Counted from the first letter of the stretch, positions 18,741 to 28,377 are shown. The stretch: 64,000 nucleotides of DNA from Brevundimonas sp. MF30-B (GCF_004683885.1 NZ_CP038440.1:1646001-1710000); one strand, 5' to 3'. Notes: generated by a model not told the origin, from the sequence alone. Numbers and translations: made by a program.

Positions 18741-19714
18741 TGGTCGGCCTCCGTGCGCGCCGACAGCGACGCCAGCACGGCCATGCGCGCGGCCACGCCC
18801 ATCTCGACCTGCTCCTGGATCAGAGAGACTGACAGATCGTCCGCCACGTCCGAATCGATTTCGACGCCCCGGTTCATCGGGCCCGGATGCATGACTTTCG
18901 CGCCCGGCGCGGCCCAGGCCAGCTTCTCGCGGTCCAGACCCCAAAAGCGGAAATACTCGCGCGTCGAAGGGATCAGCGCGCCCTCCATCCGCTCCAGCTG
19001 AAGGCGCAGCATCATCACCACATCGCAGCCGGCCAGGCCCTCGCGCATGTCGTGGAACACCTCGCAGCCCCAGCGGTCGGCGTCGCCGGGGATCAGGGTC
19101 GGCGGCCCCACCAGCCGGACCCGCGCGCCCATCATCTGCAGCAGGGCGACGTTGGAGCGGGCCACGCGGCTGTGGGCCACGTCGCCGCAGATCGCCACCG
19201 TCAGGCTGGTCACGTCGCCAAAGGCGCGGCGCAGGGTCAGCAGGTCCAGAAGGGCCTGGGTCGGATGCTCGTGGCGCCCGTCGCCGGCGTTGACCACCGC
19301 GCAGCCGACCTTCTGGCTCAGCAGGGCGGCGGCGCCCGAGGCGGCGTGGCGCACCACCAGAACGTCGGGCCGCATGGCGTTCAGTGTCACCGCCGTGTCG
19401 ATCAGCGTCTCGCCCTTCTTCACCGAAGATGCGGCGACCGGCATGGTCACGACCTCGGCGCCCAGGCGTTTCGCCGCGATCTCGAAAGAGGCCGAGGTGC
19501 GGGTCGAGTTCTCGAAGAACAGATTGACCACCGTGCGCCCGCGCATCAGGTCCAGCGGCACCGCGCCTGCGCGGTTCAGCGTGGCGTAGGTGTCGGCGAG
19601 ATCCAGCAGATCTGTCGCCGTCGCCGGGTTCAGGTCCGCTGCGGACAGGAAATGGGCGCGGGGAAACGGCGCAGGCCGGTTCGGATCAATCTCGGTGACG
19701 TCGGCCTGGGTCAT
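18737..19714 (-). CDS. pyrB: Aspartate carbamoyltransferase catalytic subunit
   Basis: Makes carbamoyl aspartate in pyrimidine synthesis. 325 residues with the carbamoyl-phosphate site [12 protein letters not shown], then [12 protein letters not shown], the [10 protein letters not shown] segments and [11 protein letters not shown]-terminal extension before HFLSAADL is short. Paired with the inactive pyrC' gene by a 4-bp overlap, suggesting the dodecameric PyrB-PyrC' complex; no pyrI regulatory subunit gene is adjacent. Confidence 0.96.
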   Translation of the reverse strand: MTQADVTEIDPNRPAPFPRAHFLSAADLNPATATDLLDLADTYATLNRAGAVPLDLMRGRTVVNLFFENSTRTSASFEIAAKRLGAEVVTMPVAASSVKKGETLIDTAVTLNAMRPDVLVVRHAASGAAALLSQKVGCAVVNAGDGRHEHPTQALLDLLTLRRAFGDVTSLTVAICGDVAHSRVARSNVALLQMMGARVRLVGPPTLIPGDADRWGCEVFHDMREGLAGCDVVMMLRLQLERMEGALIPSTREYFRFWGLDREKLAWAAPGAKVMHPGPMNRGVEIDSDVADDLSVSLIQEQVEMGVAARMAVLASLSARTEADQ

Positions 19715-19763
19715 CGAAGCGCGGCTATAGGCGACCCGGGCGTCGATGGGAAGGGAAGGCGGT

Positions 19764-20228
19764 CTATCCGCGCAGTCGGTCCAGCGCCCCTTGCAGGATC
19801 CAGGCGGCGGCGGTGCGGTCCACGACGTCGGCGCGGCGCTTGCGCGTCAGGTCCAGCTCGTCGATCAGAAAGCGCTCAACCGCGCTGGTGGACAGCCGCT
19901 CGTCCTGAAAGGCGACCGGGGTGGGGCGAATGCGGTCCAGGTTGCGCGCAAAGGCCCGGCAGGACTGGGCGCGCGGTCCTTCGGTGCCGTCCATGTTCAG
20001 CGGAAGCCCGATGATCAGGGCCGAAGCGTTGCGCCCGGCCATCAGCTTAAGCACCGCCTCGGCGTCCTGGGTGAACTTGACCTTGCGCACAAGCTGCAGC
20101 GGGCTGGCGATCATGCGGCTGGCGTCCGACGCGGCCACGCCGATGGTCTTCTCGCCCAGGTCCAGGCCCAGCCACGGCGTGTTCGGCGGGCAGGCGGCGG
20201 GCAGGTCGGCGAGGTCGAGCACGGGCAT
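19764..20228 (-). CDS. ruvX: Putative pre-16S rRNA nuclease / Holliday junction resolvase YqgF
   Basis: RNase H-fold protein of 154 residues. Motifs are [16 protein letters not shown] near the N-terminus, [26 protein letters not shown], and a C-terminal [15 protein letters not shown], carrying the acidic residues of the YqgF nuclease site. Family members process the 16S rRNA 5' end; a Holliday junction role is also proposed. It lies upstream of pyrB on the same strand and is divergent from gatC. Confidence 0.93.
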   Translation of the reverse strand: MPVLDLADLPAACPPNTPWLGLDLGEKTIGVAASDASRMIASPLQLVRKVKFTQDAEAVLKLMAGRNASALIIGLPLNMDGTEGPRAQSCRAFARNLDRIRPTPVAFQDERLSTSAVERFLIDELDLTRKRRADVVDRTAAAWILQGALDRLRG

Positions 20229-20285
20229 GGGCTGGCGCTAGGCCCCCGAAGGCCCGGTGTCAAAGCGTTTGGGCCGCTCCGTCGC

Positions 20286-20314
20286 TTGTGATTTGGCCCC
20301 TGTGCGGCTAGTCC
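20286..20314 (+). promoter_or_regulatory. Candidate promoter of gatCAB
   Basis: ttgtga (20286-20291) and gctagtcc (20307-20314) resemble the Caulobacter housekeeping pattern TTGAC..GCTANAWC, about 35 bp before the gatC start. Similarity by eye only. Confidence 0.3.
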
Positions 20315-20348
20315 CGCGAGCTTGACCCCGTCACGTCTGGAGAGCCGC

Positions 20349-20636
20349 ATGGCCATCGACGCCGCGACGGTGCGCAAGGTCGCGCACCTCGCCCGCATCA
20401 AGACCCCCGAGGACCGGCTGGAAACCCTGGCCGGAGAGCTGAACGGCATCCTGCAGTGGATCGAGCAGCTGGACGAGGTCGACATCGAAGGCGTCGAGCC
20501 CATGACCTCGAACGTCAGCCAGCCGCTGCGCCTGCGCGACGACGTGGTGACCGACGGCGGCAAGATCGACGCCGTCCTGTCGAACGCGCCCAAGAGCGCC
20601 GACGGCTTCTTCGTGGTTCCCAAGGTGGTCGAATAG
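20349..20636 (+). CDS. gatC: Asp-tRNA(Asn)/Glu-tRNA(Gln) amidotransferase subunit C
   Basis: Small stabilising subunit of the GatCAB amidotransferase that makes Gln-tRNA(Gln) and/or Asn-tRNA(Asn). 95 residues: [20 protein letters not shown] at the N-terminus, a [18 protein letters not shown] linker and the C-terminal [17 protein letters not shown] tail, all typical. ATG 20349 has ggag upstream. gatA follows 2 nt after the stop. Confidence 0.95.
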   Translation: MAIDAATVRKVAHLARIKTPEDRLETLAGELNGILQWIEQLDEVDIEGVEPMTSNVSQPLRLRDDVVTDGGKIDAVLSNAPKSADGFFVVPKVVE

Positions 20637-20638
20637 TC

Positions 20639-22117
20639 ATGAGCGACCTGACCAAACTGACCCTGAAAGGGGCCGTGGACGGCCTCAAGGCCAAGGATTT
20701 CTCGTCCCAAGAGATCACCCGCGCCTTCCTGTCCAACATCGAGGCCGCCAATCCGGCGCTCAACGCCTACGTCGAGGTGACGGCGGACAAGGCGCTGGAC
20801 ATGGCGCGCGCGTCTGACGCCCGGATCGCGTCGGGCGAGGCGGGTGCGCTGGAGGGTGCGCCGCTGGGGATCAAGGACCTGTTCTGCACCGACGGCGTCC
20901 AGACCTCTGCCGGGTCGAACATGCTGCGCGGCTTCGTCCCGCCGTATGAATCGACCGTTACCGCCAATCTGTGGCGCGACGGGGCGGTCATGCTGGGCAA
21001 GCTGAACATGGACGAGTTCGCCATGGGCTCGTCCAACGAGACCTCGGCGTTTGGTCCAGTCAAGAATCCCTGGAAATCAAAAAGCTCGAACGCTGATCTG
21101 ACACCGGGCGGGAGCTCGGGCGGGTCGGCCTCGGCGGTTGCGGGCGATCTGTGCCTGGCCGCCACGGCGTCGGACACCGGCGGCTCGATCCGCCAGCCGG
21201 CGGCCTTCACCGGCACGGTGGGCATCAAGCCGACCTATGGCCGCGCCAGCCGGTTCGGCATGGTGGCCTTCGCCTCATCGCTGGATCAGGCCGGTCCGAT
21301 CACCAAGACGGTCGAGGATGCGGCGGTGCTGCTGCGTTCCATGTGCTCGTTCGATCCGAAGGATTCGACCAGCCTCGACATCGAGACGCCGGACTGGACG
21401 CAGGCGCTTGGCAAGGGCGTGAAGGGCCTGCGTATCGGCGTGCCGCGCGAATACGTCGTCGACGGCATGCCGACCGAGATCCAGGCGCTGTGGGACCAGG
21501 GCGTGCAGTGGCTGCGAGACGCCGGCGCCGAGATCGTCGACATCAGCCTGCCGCACACCAAATACGCCCTGCCGACCTATTACATCGTGGCCCCGGCCGA
21601 GGCCTCGTCGAACCTGGCCCGCTATGACGGCATGCGCTTCGGCCACCGCGCTGAAGGCGCCAAGTCGCTGACCGACCTTTATGAATCGAGCCGCGCAGAG
21701 GGCTTCGGCAAGGAGGTCCAGCGTCGCCTGACGATCGGCGCCTATGTGCTGTCGGCCGGCTTCTACGACGCCTATTACGTCAAGGCGCTGAAGGTGCGTC
21801 GCCGCATCGCCCAGGACTTCGACAATGTCTGGGGCCAGGTGGACGCCATCCTGACGCCCTCGACGCCGTCGGCCGCCTTCGCGCTGGGCGACAAGCAGAT
21901 CGACCCGGTGACCATGTATCTGAACGACGTCTTCACGGTGACGGCCAACCTGGCCGGCCTGCCCGGCATTTCGGTGCCGGCGGGCATGGACTCCGGCGGC
22001 CTGCCGCTGGGGCTGCAGGTCATCGGCAAGGCGCTGGACGAGGCGACCGTTTTCCAGGTCGCCGACGCGCTGGAACAGGCCGCGGGCTTCACCCCGCGTC
22101 CGGACAAGTGGTGGTGA
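20639..22117 (+). CDS. gatA: Asp-tRNA(Asn)/Glu-tRNA(Gln) amidotransferase subunit A
   Basis: Amidase-signature glutaminase subunit (492 residues) that supplies ammonia to GatB. The catalytic Ser-cisSer-Lys triad is visible: the lysine in [12 protein letters not shown] and serines in the motif [13 protein letters not shown] and [14 protein letters not shown]. Length is standard. Middle gene of gatC-gatA-gatB with 2-nt gaps. Confidence 0.97.
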   Translation: MSDLTKLTLKGAVDGLKAKDFSSQEITRAFLSNIEAANPALNAYVEVTADKALDMARASDARIASGEAGALEGAPLGIKDLFCTDGVQTSAGSNMLRGFVPPYESTVTANLWRDGAVMLGKLNMDEFAMGSSNETSAFGPVKNPWKSKSSNADLTPGGSSGGSASAVAGDLCLAATASDTGGSIRQPAAFTGTVGIKPTYGRASRFGMVAFASSLDQAGPITKTVEDAAVLLRSMCSFDPKDSTSLDIETPDWTQALGKGVKGLRIGVPREYVVDGMPTEIQALWDQGVQWLRDAGAEIVDISLPHTKYALPTYYIVAPAEASSNLARYDGMRFGHRAEGAKSLTDLYESSRAEGFGKEVQRRLTIGAYVLSAGFYDAYYVKALKVRRRIAQDFDNVWGQVDAILTPSTPSAAFALGDKQIDPVTMYLNDVFTVTANLAGLPGISVPAGMDSGGLPLGLQVIGKALDEATVFQVADALEQAAGFTPRPDKWW

Positions 22118-22119
22118 GC

Positions 22120-23613
22120 ATGAGCGAGAACACCAAACTGATCCAGGGCCGCACGGGCGCCTGGGAAATCGTCATGGGGCTGGAAATCCACGCCCAGGTG
22201 GCGTCGAAGGCTAAGCTGTTCTCGGGCGCGGCCGTCGGCTTCGGCGCGGGGCCGAACGAGCAGGTGTCGCTGGTCGACGCTGGCTTTCCTGGCATGCTGC
22301 CGACGCTGAACAAGCACTGCGTCGAACAGGCGGTGAAGACCGGCCTGGGGCTGAAGGCCAGGATCAACACCTTCAGCCAGTTCGACCGGAAGAACTATTT
22401 CTATCCCGATCTGCCGACTGGCTATCAGATCAGCCAGCTGTACCACCCGATCGTGGGCGAGGGCGTGGTCGAGGTGGAGGCCGAGGACGGCAGCTTCTTC
22501 AACGTCGGCATCGAGCGGCTGCACCTAGAACAGGACGCGGGCAAGCTGATCCACGACCTGTCGCCGACCGAGAGCTACGTCGACCTGAACCGGGCTGGCA
22601 CGGCGCTGATGGAGATCGTCTCCAAGCCCGACCTGCGCAGCCCCGAAGAAGCGGTCGCCTACGTCAAGAAGATCCGGACCATCCTGATCTATCTGGGCGC
22701 CTGCGACGGTGACATGGAGAAGGGCAATCTGCGCGCCGATGTGAACGTCTCGGTCTGCCGCGAGGGCGGCTATGAGAAGTTCAAGGCGACCGGCGACTTC
22801 GGCCACCTGGGCACGCGCTGCGAGATCAAGAACGTCAACAGCTTCCGGTTCATTTCTCAGGCGATCAATTACGAAGCCCGTCGCCAGATCGAGATCCTGG
22901 AGGACGGCGGCAAGATCGATCAGGAGACCCGCCTGTACGATCCGACCGCGGGCGAGACCCGGTCGATGCGGTCCAAGGAAGAGGCGCACGACTATCGCTA
23001 TTTCCCGGATCCCGACCTGCTGCCGCTTGAGCTGGAGCAGGCCTGGATCGACGAGATCCGCGCCAATCTGCCCGAACTGCCGGACGAGAAGCGCAGGCGC
23101 CTGATGAGCGACTACGGCCTGTCGCAGTACGACGCCGTGGTGCTGATCTCCGAACAGGCCAAGGCCGACTATTTCGAAGCCGCCGCGAAAGGGCGCGACG
23201 CCAAGCTGGTCGCCAACTGGGTGACGAACGAACTGTCCGCACGCCTGTCGGCCGACGGCCGGGACTTCGCCGATAGCCCGGTCCCGGCCGCCCATGTGGC
23301 GCAGCTGGTCGAGCTGATCGAGACGAACGTCATCTCCTCCAAGATCGCCAAGGAGGTGTTCGATCACGTCTGGAACGGCGAAGGCTCGCCCGCCGAGGTG
23401 GTCGACAAGCACGGCCTGAAGCAGGTGACCGACACCGGCGCGATCGAAAAGGCCGTGGACGAGATCATCGCCGCCAACCCGGACAAGGCCGCCGCCGTCG
23501 CCGAGAAGCCTCAGGCCATCGGCTGGTTCGTGGGCCAGGTCATGAAGGCCACGGGCGGCAAGGCCAATCCGGCCGCCGTCAACGACATCCTGAAGGCCAA
23601 GCTGGGGCTGTAA
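22120..23613 (+). CDS. gatB: Asp-tRNA(Asn)/Glu-tRNA(Gln) amidotransferase subunit B
   Basis: Kinase and tRNA-binding subunit (497 residues). It starts [13 protein letters not shown], followed by [49 protein letters not shown], and [12 protein letters not shown]; the C-terminal YqeY-like domain ends in [15 protein letters not shown]. The gene ends in a GC-rich stem formed around its own stop codon (gctggggc/gccccggc) without a T-run. Convergent with purK. Confidence 0.97.
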   Translation: MSENTKLIQGRTGAWEIVMGLEIHAQVASKAKLFSGAAVGFGAGPNEQVSLVDAGFPGMLPTLNKHCVEQAVKTGLGLKARINTFSQFDRKNYFYPDLPTGYQISQLYHPIVGEGVVEVEAEDGSFFNVGIERLHLEQDAGKLIHDLSPTESYVDLNRAGTALMEIVSKPDLRSPEEAVAYVKKIRTILIYLGACDGDMEKGNLRADVNVSVCREGGYEKFKATGDFGHLGTRCEIKNVNSFRFISQAINYEARRQIEILEDGGKIDQETRLYDPTAGETRSMRSKEEAHDYRYFPDPDLLPLELEQAWIDEIRANLPELPDEKRRRLMSDYGLSQYDAVVLISEQAKADYFEAAAKGRDAKLVANWVTNELSARLSADGRDFADSPVPAAHVAQLVELIETNVISSKIAKEVFDHVWNGEGSPAEVVDKHGLKQVTDTGAIEKAVDEIIAANPDKAAAVAEKPQAIGWFVGQVMKATGGKANPAAVNDILKAKLGL

Positions 23614-23626
23614 GCCCCGGCAGGGT

Positions 23627-24727
23627 TCAGATCGGGCCCAGCACGCGGTTTACATGGGCCATCTTGCGGCCGGGGCGGGCCTCGGCCTTGCCGTAGAGAT
23701 GCAGGCGGACGTCGTCTTTGGCGGCCAGGTCGCGCCATTGCTCGACCGCATCGCCCAGCAGGTTGGTCATCTCGACGCGGGCGTGCGCCTCGGTCGGGCC
23801 CAGGGGCCAACCCATGACGGCGCGGACGTGCTGTTCGAACTGGTCGCAGACGCAGCCGTCCTGAGTCCAGTGGCCGGTGTTGTGAACACGAGGGGCGATC
23901 TCGTTGACCAGCAGCACCGCCTCGCCGTCGTCGGCCGACAGGTCGAACAGTTCGATGCCGACGACGCCGACGTAGTCGAGCCCCTCCAGCACCGCCTCGG
24001 CGATGGCGCGGGCGCGGCGCTGGACGGCGTCAGAGGCCAGGGCGGGGGCCGTGGTGACGGCCAGGACGCCCCCCGAATGGACGTTCTCGCCGAGCGGATA
24101 GACGGCGGTGCGGCCGTCGTCGCTTCGTGCGGCGATCACCGACAGTTCGCGCACGAAAGGCGCGGCGGCCTCCAGCACGGCTGGGCGGCCGGCCATGGCC
24201 TCGAAAGCCGGCGCGATGTCGTCGGCCGAGCGGATCCAGGCTTGGCCTTTGCCGTCATAGCCCTCGCGCCGCGTCTTGAGCACGGCGGGCAGACCCAGGC
24301 GTTCTAATCCCTCCTGAAGGTCGGACAGGCCGTCGACGGCGACGAAGTCGACCGTGGGCGCGCCGACGCCGTTCAGAAAGGTCTTTTCTTCCATCCGATC
24401 CTGAGCGACGGCCAGGGCGCGCGGGCCGGGCGCGACGCGGGCGCCGGCGGCCGCCAGCCGCTCCAGCGAGGCGGCGGGCACGTTCTCGAACTCGAAGGTC
24501 ACGACGGGGCAGAGGCGGCCCAGCTCGTCCAGCGCATCGGGATCGTCATAGGCGGCGGTGATCTGGCGCGCCGAGACGCGGCCGGCCGGGCTGTCGGGTT
24601 CGGGGTCGAGGATCATCACGTCGAAGCCCAAGCGGGAGGCGGCCTGGCTGATCATCCGGCCCAGCTGGCCGCCGCCGACGATCCCGAGCGTCGATCCGGG
24701 GGGCAGGGGAGCGGGCGTCTGGCGCAT
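23627..24727 (-). CDS. purK: 5-(carboxyamino)imidazole ribonucleotide synthase
   Basis: ATP-grasp enzyme that carboxylates AIR to N5-CAIR in purine synthesis. 366 residues with LGIVGGGQLGRMISQAASRLG (GGGQLGRM), FEFENVPAASLE, the R-EGYDGKGQAWI loop, YPLGENVHSGGVL, VGIELF and VNEIAPRVHNTGHWT. Downstream of purE with a one-base start/stop overlap, so the pair is one operon. Confidence 0.96.
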   Translation of the reverse strand: MRQTPAPLPPGSTLGIVGGGQLGRMISQAASRLGFDVMILDPEPDSPAGRVSARQITAAYDDPDALDELGRLCPVVTFEFENVPAASLERLAAAGARVAPGPRALAVAQDRMEEKTFLNGVGAPTVDFVAVDGLSDLQEGLERLGLPAVLKTRREGYDGKGQAWIRSADDIAPAFEAMAGRPAVLEAAAPFVRELSVIAARSDDGRTAVYPLGENVHSGGVLAVTTAPALASDAVQRRARAIAEAVLEGLDYVGVVGIELFDLSADDGEAVLLVNEIAPRVHNTGHWTQDGCVCDQFEQHVRAVMGWPLGPTEAHARVEMTNLLGDAVEQWRDLAAKDDVRLHLYGKAEARPGRKMAHVNRVLGPI

Positions 24728-25218
24728 CAGTCCTCGACCGTTTCGGCCACGGCGTCGGTGCGGGCCTGGCGATAGGCGGCCAGGCGCTGGGCCACGCCCT
24801 CGTCGGACAGGGCCAGGATCTGCGCGGCCAGTATGCCGGCGTTGGTCGCGCCCGCCTCGCCGATGGCCAGGGTGGCCACGGGCACGCCGCCGGGCATCTG
24901 GACGATGGAGAGGAGCGAATCGAGGCCCTTCAGCGCCTTTGACTTTACCGGCACGCCCAGCACGGGCAGTTCGGTCATGGACGCGGCCATGCCCGGCAGG
25001 TGGGCGGCCCCGCCGGCGCCGGCGATGACGACCTTGAAGCCCGCAGCCTTGGCGCCAGTGGCGAAGTCGTAAAGCCGCTGGGGCGTGCGGTGGGCGCTGA
25101 CCACGCGGGCCTCCCAGGCCACGCCGATCTCGTCGAGCGCATCGGCGGCCAGCTTCATCGTCGGCCAGTCCGAGCGGCTGCCCATGATGATGGCCACGGG
25201 CGGGGTCGAGGTCGCCAT
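24727..25218 (-). CDS. purE: N5-carboxyaminoimidazole ribonucleotide mutase
   Basis: Class I PurE (163 residues) converting N5-CAIR to CAIR. Motifs are [12 protein letters not shown] at the phosphate site, [11 protein letters not shown] with the catalytic histidine, [13 protein letters not shown] and [14 protein letters not shown] 25218 is chosen because PVAIIMGS normally begins within ten residues of the start; upstream codons extend only over the divergent spacer. Confidence 0.96.
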   Translation of the reverse strand: MATSTPPVAIIMGSRSDWPTMKLAADALDEIGVAWEARVVSAHRTPQRLYDFATGAKAAGFKVVIAGAGGAAHLPGMAASMTELPVLGVPVKSKALKGLDSLLSIVQMPGGVPVATLAIGEAGATNAGILAAQILALSDEGVAQRLAAYRQARTDAVAETVED

Positions 25219-25341
25219 GAGATCAGCCCTCCAGCGGGAAAGGGGCCGGTTACAGCAGGCGCGTTGCGCCCGCAACCAACCGCGTTAGCATCGCACCGCG
25301 CGGCACGGGGTTGAGTCGCGTTCTTCGGAGCCGCCAGCGCC

Positions 25342-25905
25342 TTGACCGATACGGCCGACGCCGACCTGAGGAGCGAGCTCGAGCGCCTGCGCGCCGAGGT
25401 CGAGGCCCTGCGCCTGCGCGCCGAGGCGGCCGAGGCCGCGGCCGACCACGACGTGCTGACGCCGGTGCTGAACCGCCGCGGCTTCCTCTCGGTGCTGCAG
25501 CGGCAGATGGCCTATTGCCAGCGGCACGAGACGCCGGCGGCCCTGTTGTATATGGACCTGGACGGGTTCAAGGGCGTCAACGATCGCCTGGGCCACGCGG
25601 CGGGGGACGCCGCCCTGGTGTGGGTGGCGCGGCTGCTGATGGCCAATGTGCGCGAGTCCGACGCTGTGGGGCGCCTGGGCGGCGACGAGTTCGCCGTGCT
25701 GCTGATGAACGCCGGGGCCGAGGAGGCGAAGGACAAGGCGGGGCGCCTGCGCGAGACGTTTCAGGAAGCGCCCTTCGCCTGGCAGGGCGAGCCGACGCAG
25801 CTGGGCGCCTCGTTCGGGGTGCGGGCCTTCGCCGGGCAGGGTGATCCCGAAGTTTGGCTGGCCGAGGCCGATGCGGCCATGTGGGTCAGGAAGCGCGGAC
25901 GATAG
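25342..25905 (+). CDS. Stand-alone GGDEF diguanylate cyclase with I-site
   Basis: A 187-residue protein made of a short N-terminal coiled coil (SELERLRAEVEALRLRAEAA, residues about 10-35) and a GGDEF domain. The catalytic motif is intact in VGRLGGDEFAVLL, and RESD five residues before it matches the RxxD inhibitory site for c-di-GMP. DLDGFKGVND is the usual metal/substrate segment. It is therefore expected to make c-di-GMP with product inhibition. No sensor domain is present; the coiled coil may drive dimerisation. Start codon is TTG at 25342 with cggag 11 nt upstream. Confidence 0.85.
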   Translation: MTDTADADLRSELERLRAEVEALRLRAEAAEAAADHDVLTPVLNRRGFLSVLQRQMAYCQRHETPAALLYMDLDGFKGVNDRLGHAAGDAALVWVARLLMANVRESDAVGRLGGDEFAVLLMNAGAEEAKDKAGRLRETFQEAPFAWQGEPTQLGASFGVRAFAGQGDPEVWLAEADAAMWVRKRGR

Positions 25906-25911
25906 TTACTC

Positions 25912-25992
25912 GTCTTCCCGGCGAAGGCCGGGATCCAGGGCTTCAAGCACTCCATATGATTTCCTGGGCCCCGGCCTGCGCCGGGGAGACGG
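25912..25992. repeat. Inverted pair of REP-like palindromic units
   Basis: Two 30-bp copies of one unit in opposite orientation, 25912-25941 and 25963-25992, agree at 25 of 30 positions. Each contains a cccggc/gccggg hairpin with a 4-nt loop. The pair closing the stem is T-A in the left copy and C-G in the right, a compensatory change. It fills the space between the convergent GGDEF and YdcH genes; gttttt follows the right hairpin, so it may also terminate transcription on the plus strand. Confidence 0.7.
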
Positions 25993-25998
25993 AGTTTT

Positions 25999-26220
25999 TC
26001 AGGCGATGATGTCGGGCAGGATGCGGCCCTCGATCTTCACGATCTCGTCGCGCAGGGTCAGCTTCTTGCGCTTCATCCGGGCGATCATCAGCTGGTCCGG
26101 CACCGGCATGTGGCCCAGCGCCTCGATGGAGGCGTCCAGGTCGGCGTGCTCCTGTTGCAGCACCTTCAGCCGGGCGCGCAGAGCCTCTTCGGCTTCATGG
26201 ATCGGTTCGTCGTCGTTCAT
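25999..26220 (-). CDS. YdcH family protein (DUF465)
   Basis: A 73-residue, almost wholly alpha-helical protein. The pattern LRARLKVLQQEHADLDASIE, then ARMKRKKLTLRDEIVKIEGR is the DUF465/YdcH helical hairpin. Function unknown. A second member of the family lies at 27439-27612. Located next to the REP-like repeat pair. Confidence 0.85.
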   Translation of the reverse strand: MNDDEPIHEAEEALRARLKVLQQEHADLDASIEALGHMPVPDQLMIARMKRKKLTLRDEIVKIEGRILPDIIA

Positions 26221-26259
26221 CGCTCGGCCCCGGACCGTCGCTGTATAGCCGACGCCGGG

Positions 26260-26724
26260 TCAGGCCGGAAGCGCCTCGGCCAGCCGCGTCAGCGTCGGGC
26301 GGGGCACGGCCCCGCCCCAGGCCCGCGACACGGCCACTAGACCCTTCAGCGGCGATGCCGGAGGGCCGGCCGACTCAGGAGAAAGCGCCTCTAGAGCCTC
26401 CAGCAGACGGCGCTCGGCGGCCAACTCGACCGCCTTGACCTGGCCGCGCACGGCCTCGCGCGCGTCGTCGTCCATGTCGGGTCGGCGGACCTTGAGTTCG
26501 CGGCGGATCAGCCGCAGCGGCGTGATCGCCGTTTCGGACCAAACGCGGGCGGTGTCGGCCGCCGCCTCGACGTCATCCTCATCCAGCGACCGGCCTGTCG
26601 AGGCGCACCAGCCGGCGTAGAGCAGCAGGCAGGCGTTCTGGCCGTAGACATCCTGCAAGGCCAGGCAGGTCTCTGATACGCCGTCAGCCGCATAGGCCTT
26701 GAGCGCCCAGTCCCACAGGCTCAC
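26260..26724 (-). CDS. TIGR02444 family protein (DUF2390)
   Basis: A 154-residue protein matching the TIGR02444 pattern: LWDWALKAYAADGVSETCLALQD, QNACLLLYAGWC and an arginine-rich middle WSETAITPLRLIRRELK. The family is common in proteobacteria and uncharacterised. GTG start at 26724 overlaps the ubiX stop (GTGA), so it is coupled to ubiX. Confidence 0.82.
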   Translation of the reverse strand: MSLWDWALKAYAADGVSETCLALQDVYGQNACLLLYAGWCASTGRSLDEDDVEAAADTARVWSETAITPLRLIRRELKVRRPDMDDDAREAVRGQVKAVELAAERRLLEALEALSPESAGPPASPLKGLVAVSRAWGGAVPRPTLTRLAEALPA

Positions 26725-27323
26725 GCCTTCAATCCCGACCAGCGGGTGACGGGCGCCCAGTCCAGGCCGAACAGGTCCAGGGCGCGGCCCACCGACTGAT
26801 CAACCATGGCCTCGATCGAGTCCGGCCGGGCGTATAGGGCGGGCAGGGGCGGGGCGATGACGGCCCCCATTTCGGCAAGCGCCGTAAGGGTGCGCAGGTG
26901 GCCCAGATGCAGCGGCGTCTCGCGCACCATCAGCACCAGCCGGCGACGCTCTTTCAGGGCCACGTCGGCGGCGCGGGTCAGCAGGGTGGTGGTCACCCCC
27001 GTGGCGATCTCGCCCATGGTGCGCACCGAACAGGGCGCGACGATCATCCCCAGGGTCTTGAACGAGCCCGACGCGATGGTTGCGCCCACGTCGGCGAGGC
27101 GGTGCACCACATCGGCCCGGCCGGTGAGGTCGTCGGCGCTCAGATCCGTCTCCTGCGACAATGTCAGCAGGGCCGCCTTGGAGACGACGAGATGGCTTTC
27201 GACGCCGAGTTCGCGCAGCGCATCCAGCGTGCGGACGCCGTAGATCACGCCCGAAGCGCCTGAAATGCCGACGACAATCCGACGAGGCGGGTTTTGTACG
27301 GCTCCGTTCACGTTCTCGGCCAT
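26721..27323 (-). CDS. ubiX: Flavin prenyltransferase UbiX
   Basis: UbiX attaches a dimethylallyl group to FMN to make the prenylated flavin used by the decarboxylase UbiD in ubiquinone synthesis. 200 residues with RIVVGISGASGVIYGVRTLDAL (FMN-binding GASG loop), SGSFKTLGMIVAPCSVRTMG, RRLVLMVRETPLHLGHL and the C-terminal PALYARPDSIEAMVDQSVGR. A GTG at 27383 would add 20 residues; 27323 is closer to the family start. Confidence 0.93.
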   Translation of the reverse strand: MAENVNGAVQNPPRRIVVGISGASGVIYGVRTLDALRELGVESHLVVSKAALLTLSQETDLSADDLTGRADVVHRLADVGATIASGSFKTLGMIVAPCSVRTMGEIATGVTTTLLTRAADVALKERRRLVLMVRETPLHLGHLRTLTALAEMGAVIAPPLPALYARPDSIEAMVDQSVGRALDLFGLDWAPVTRWSGLKA

Positions 27324-27438
27324 TTTCACCGTCAGGCTGCTGATGTCCGGAGCGGGCGCGGCGTCACCAACTTGTGATTCCACAGCCTGTCAATCCGGGC
27401 GCTCACTGTGTGGTCCCTTAGCCATGGAGGCGCAAGCC

Positions 27439-27612
27439 ATGACCATCGATGCTCGTATCCGCGAACTGGGAAATCGTCACCGCCAGCTGGAGGAAACCCT
27501 CCGACAGGAAATGGTGCGGCCGGCCGTGGACTCGCTGCAGGTCAGGGAGCTCAAGCAGCGAAAGCTGCGGCTCAAGGAGGAAATCACCAGTCTGGAGGCC
27601 AGGTTGAACTGA
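27439..27612 (+). CDS. YdcH family protein (DUF465)
   Basis: A 57-residue helical protein, IRELGNRHRQLEETLRQEMV followed by VRELKQRKLRLKEEITSLEA, the YdcH/DUF465 hairpin. ATG 27439 is preferred over ATG 27424 because ggagg (27426-27430) is 8 nt upstream of it. It is a monocistronic unit ending at a strong terminator. Confidence 0.82.
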   Translation: MTIDARIRELGNRHRQLEETLRQEMVRPAVDSLQVRELKQRKLRLKEEITSLEARLN

Positions 27613-27637
27613 CCCGGTCTCCCCTCTGAAAACGGAA

Positions 27638-27671
27638 ACGGCCCCGGAGATCGCTCTCCGGGGCCGTTCTT
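27638..27671. terminator. Bidirectional rho-independent terminator
   Basis: A 13-bp perfect stem, acggccccggaga (27638-27650) and tctccggggccgt (27655-27667), loop tcgc, then tctta on the plus strand and ttccgttttc on the minus strand. It sits between the convergent ydcH-like gene and trcR and can serve both. The core is the exact reverse complement of the terminator core at 58670-58693. Confidence 0.88.
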
Positions 27672-27689
27672 ATGGGCGTGACGCCAACA

Positions 27690-28355
27690 TCAGTCGCGGG
27701 GACCGAAGACCGATTCAGCCGTCGGTTCGGCGCCGCGGCGCTCGCGGGCTTCAGGCACGAACTCGGGTTCGGACGGTTCGGCCTCGACGGGTTGCAGGGC
27801 GGCGCCGCCGTTCTTGGCGTCATCCTTGGCCTTCTTGTCGGCGGCCTTCCTGACCACTTCGTCCAGCTGCAGCTGGCCGACCAGGCCGAGCGTCACCGGA
27901 TCGACCGGCTTGATGTTGGCCGAATTCCAGTGGGTGCGGCTTCGCACGCTTTCGATGGTGGACTTGGTGGTGCCCAGGAGTTTGGCGATCTGGGCGTCGG
28001 TCACCTCGGGGTGATTGCGTACGAACCAGGCGATGGCGTCGGGGCGGTCCTGGCGACGCGACACGGGGGTGTAGCGCGGCGCGGGCTTGGCGGACTTCAG
28101 CAGCTCGGCATGGCGGCTGACGACCGCCTTCATGCGATAGGTCGAATCCGCCTGGGCCTTGTCCAGCTCTTCGCGGGTCAGCTGGCCGTTCACCAGAGGA
28201 TCGGCGCCGCGGATGTCGCGCGCCACGTCGCCATCGGCGATGCCGCGCACTTCCAGCGGATGCAGACCGCAGAAATCGGCGATCTGTTCGAACGTCAGCG
28301 ACGTATTGTCCACCATCCACACCGCGGTGGCCTTGGGCATGAGGATGTCGGTCAT
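27690..28355 (-). CDS. trcR: DUF1013 protein, TrcR-like cell-cycle transcription factor
   Basis: A 221-residue DUF1013 protein. In Caulobacter the family member TrcR is reported to associate with RNA polymerase and to affect the cell cycle. Seen here: MTDILMPKATAVWMVDNTSL, TFEQIADFCGLHPLEVRGIA, RPDAIAWFVRNHPEVTDAQIAKLLGTTK (split: IAWFVRNHPEVTDAQ and IAKLLGTTKSTIESVR, a helix-turn-helix-like segment near residues 115-140), and an acidic, variable C-terminus. Length is normal. Two hairpins lie in its 5' region. Confidence 0.88.
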   Translation of the reverse strand: MTDILMPKATAVWMVDNTSLTFEQIADFCGLHPLEVRGIADGDVARDIRGADPLVNGQLTREELDKAQADSTYRMKAVVSRHAELLKSAKPAPRYTPVSRRQDRPDAIAWFVRNHPEVTDAQIAKLLGTTKSTIESVRSRTHWNSANIKPVDPVTLGLVGQLQLDEVVRKAADKKAKDDAKNGGAALQPVEAEPSEPEFVPEARERRGAEPTAESVFGPRD

Positions 28356-28377
28356 GGGGTGATCCCGTTCATGTTTT

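Noticed and set aside
23605..23620. Terminator at the end of gatB
   Set aside because: A stem forms around the stop codon but no T-run follows, and it overlaps the coding region.
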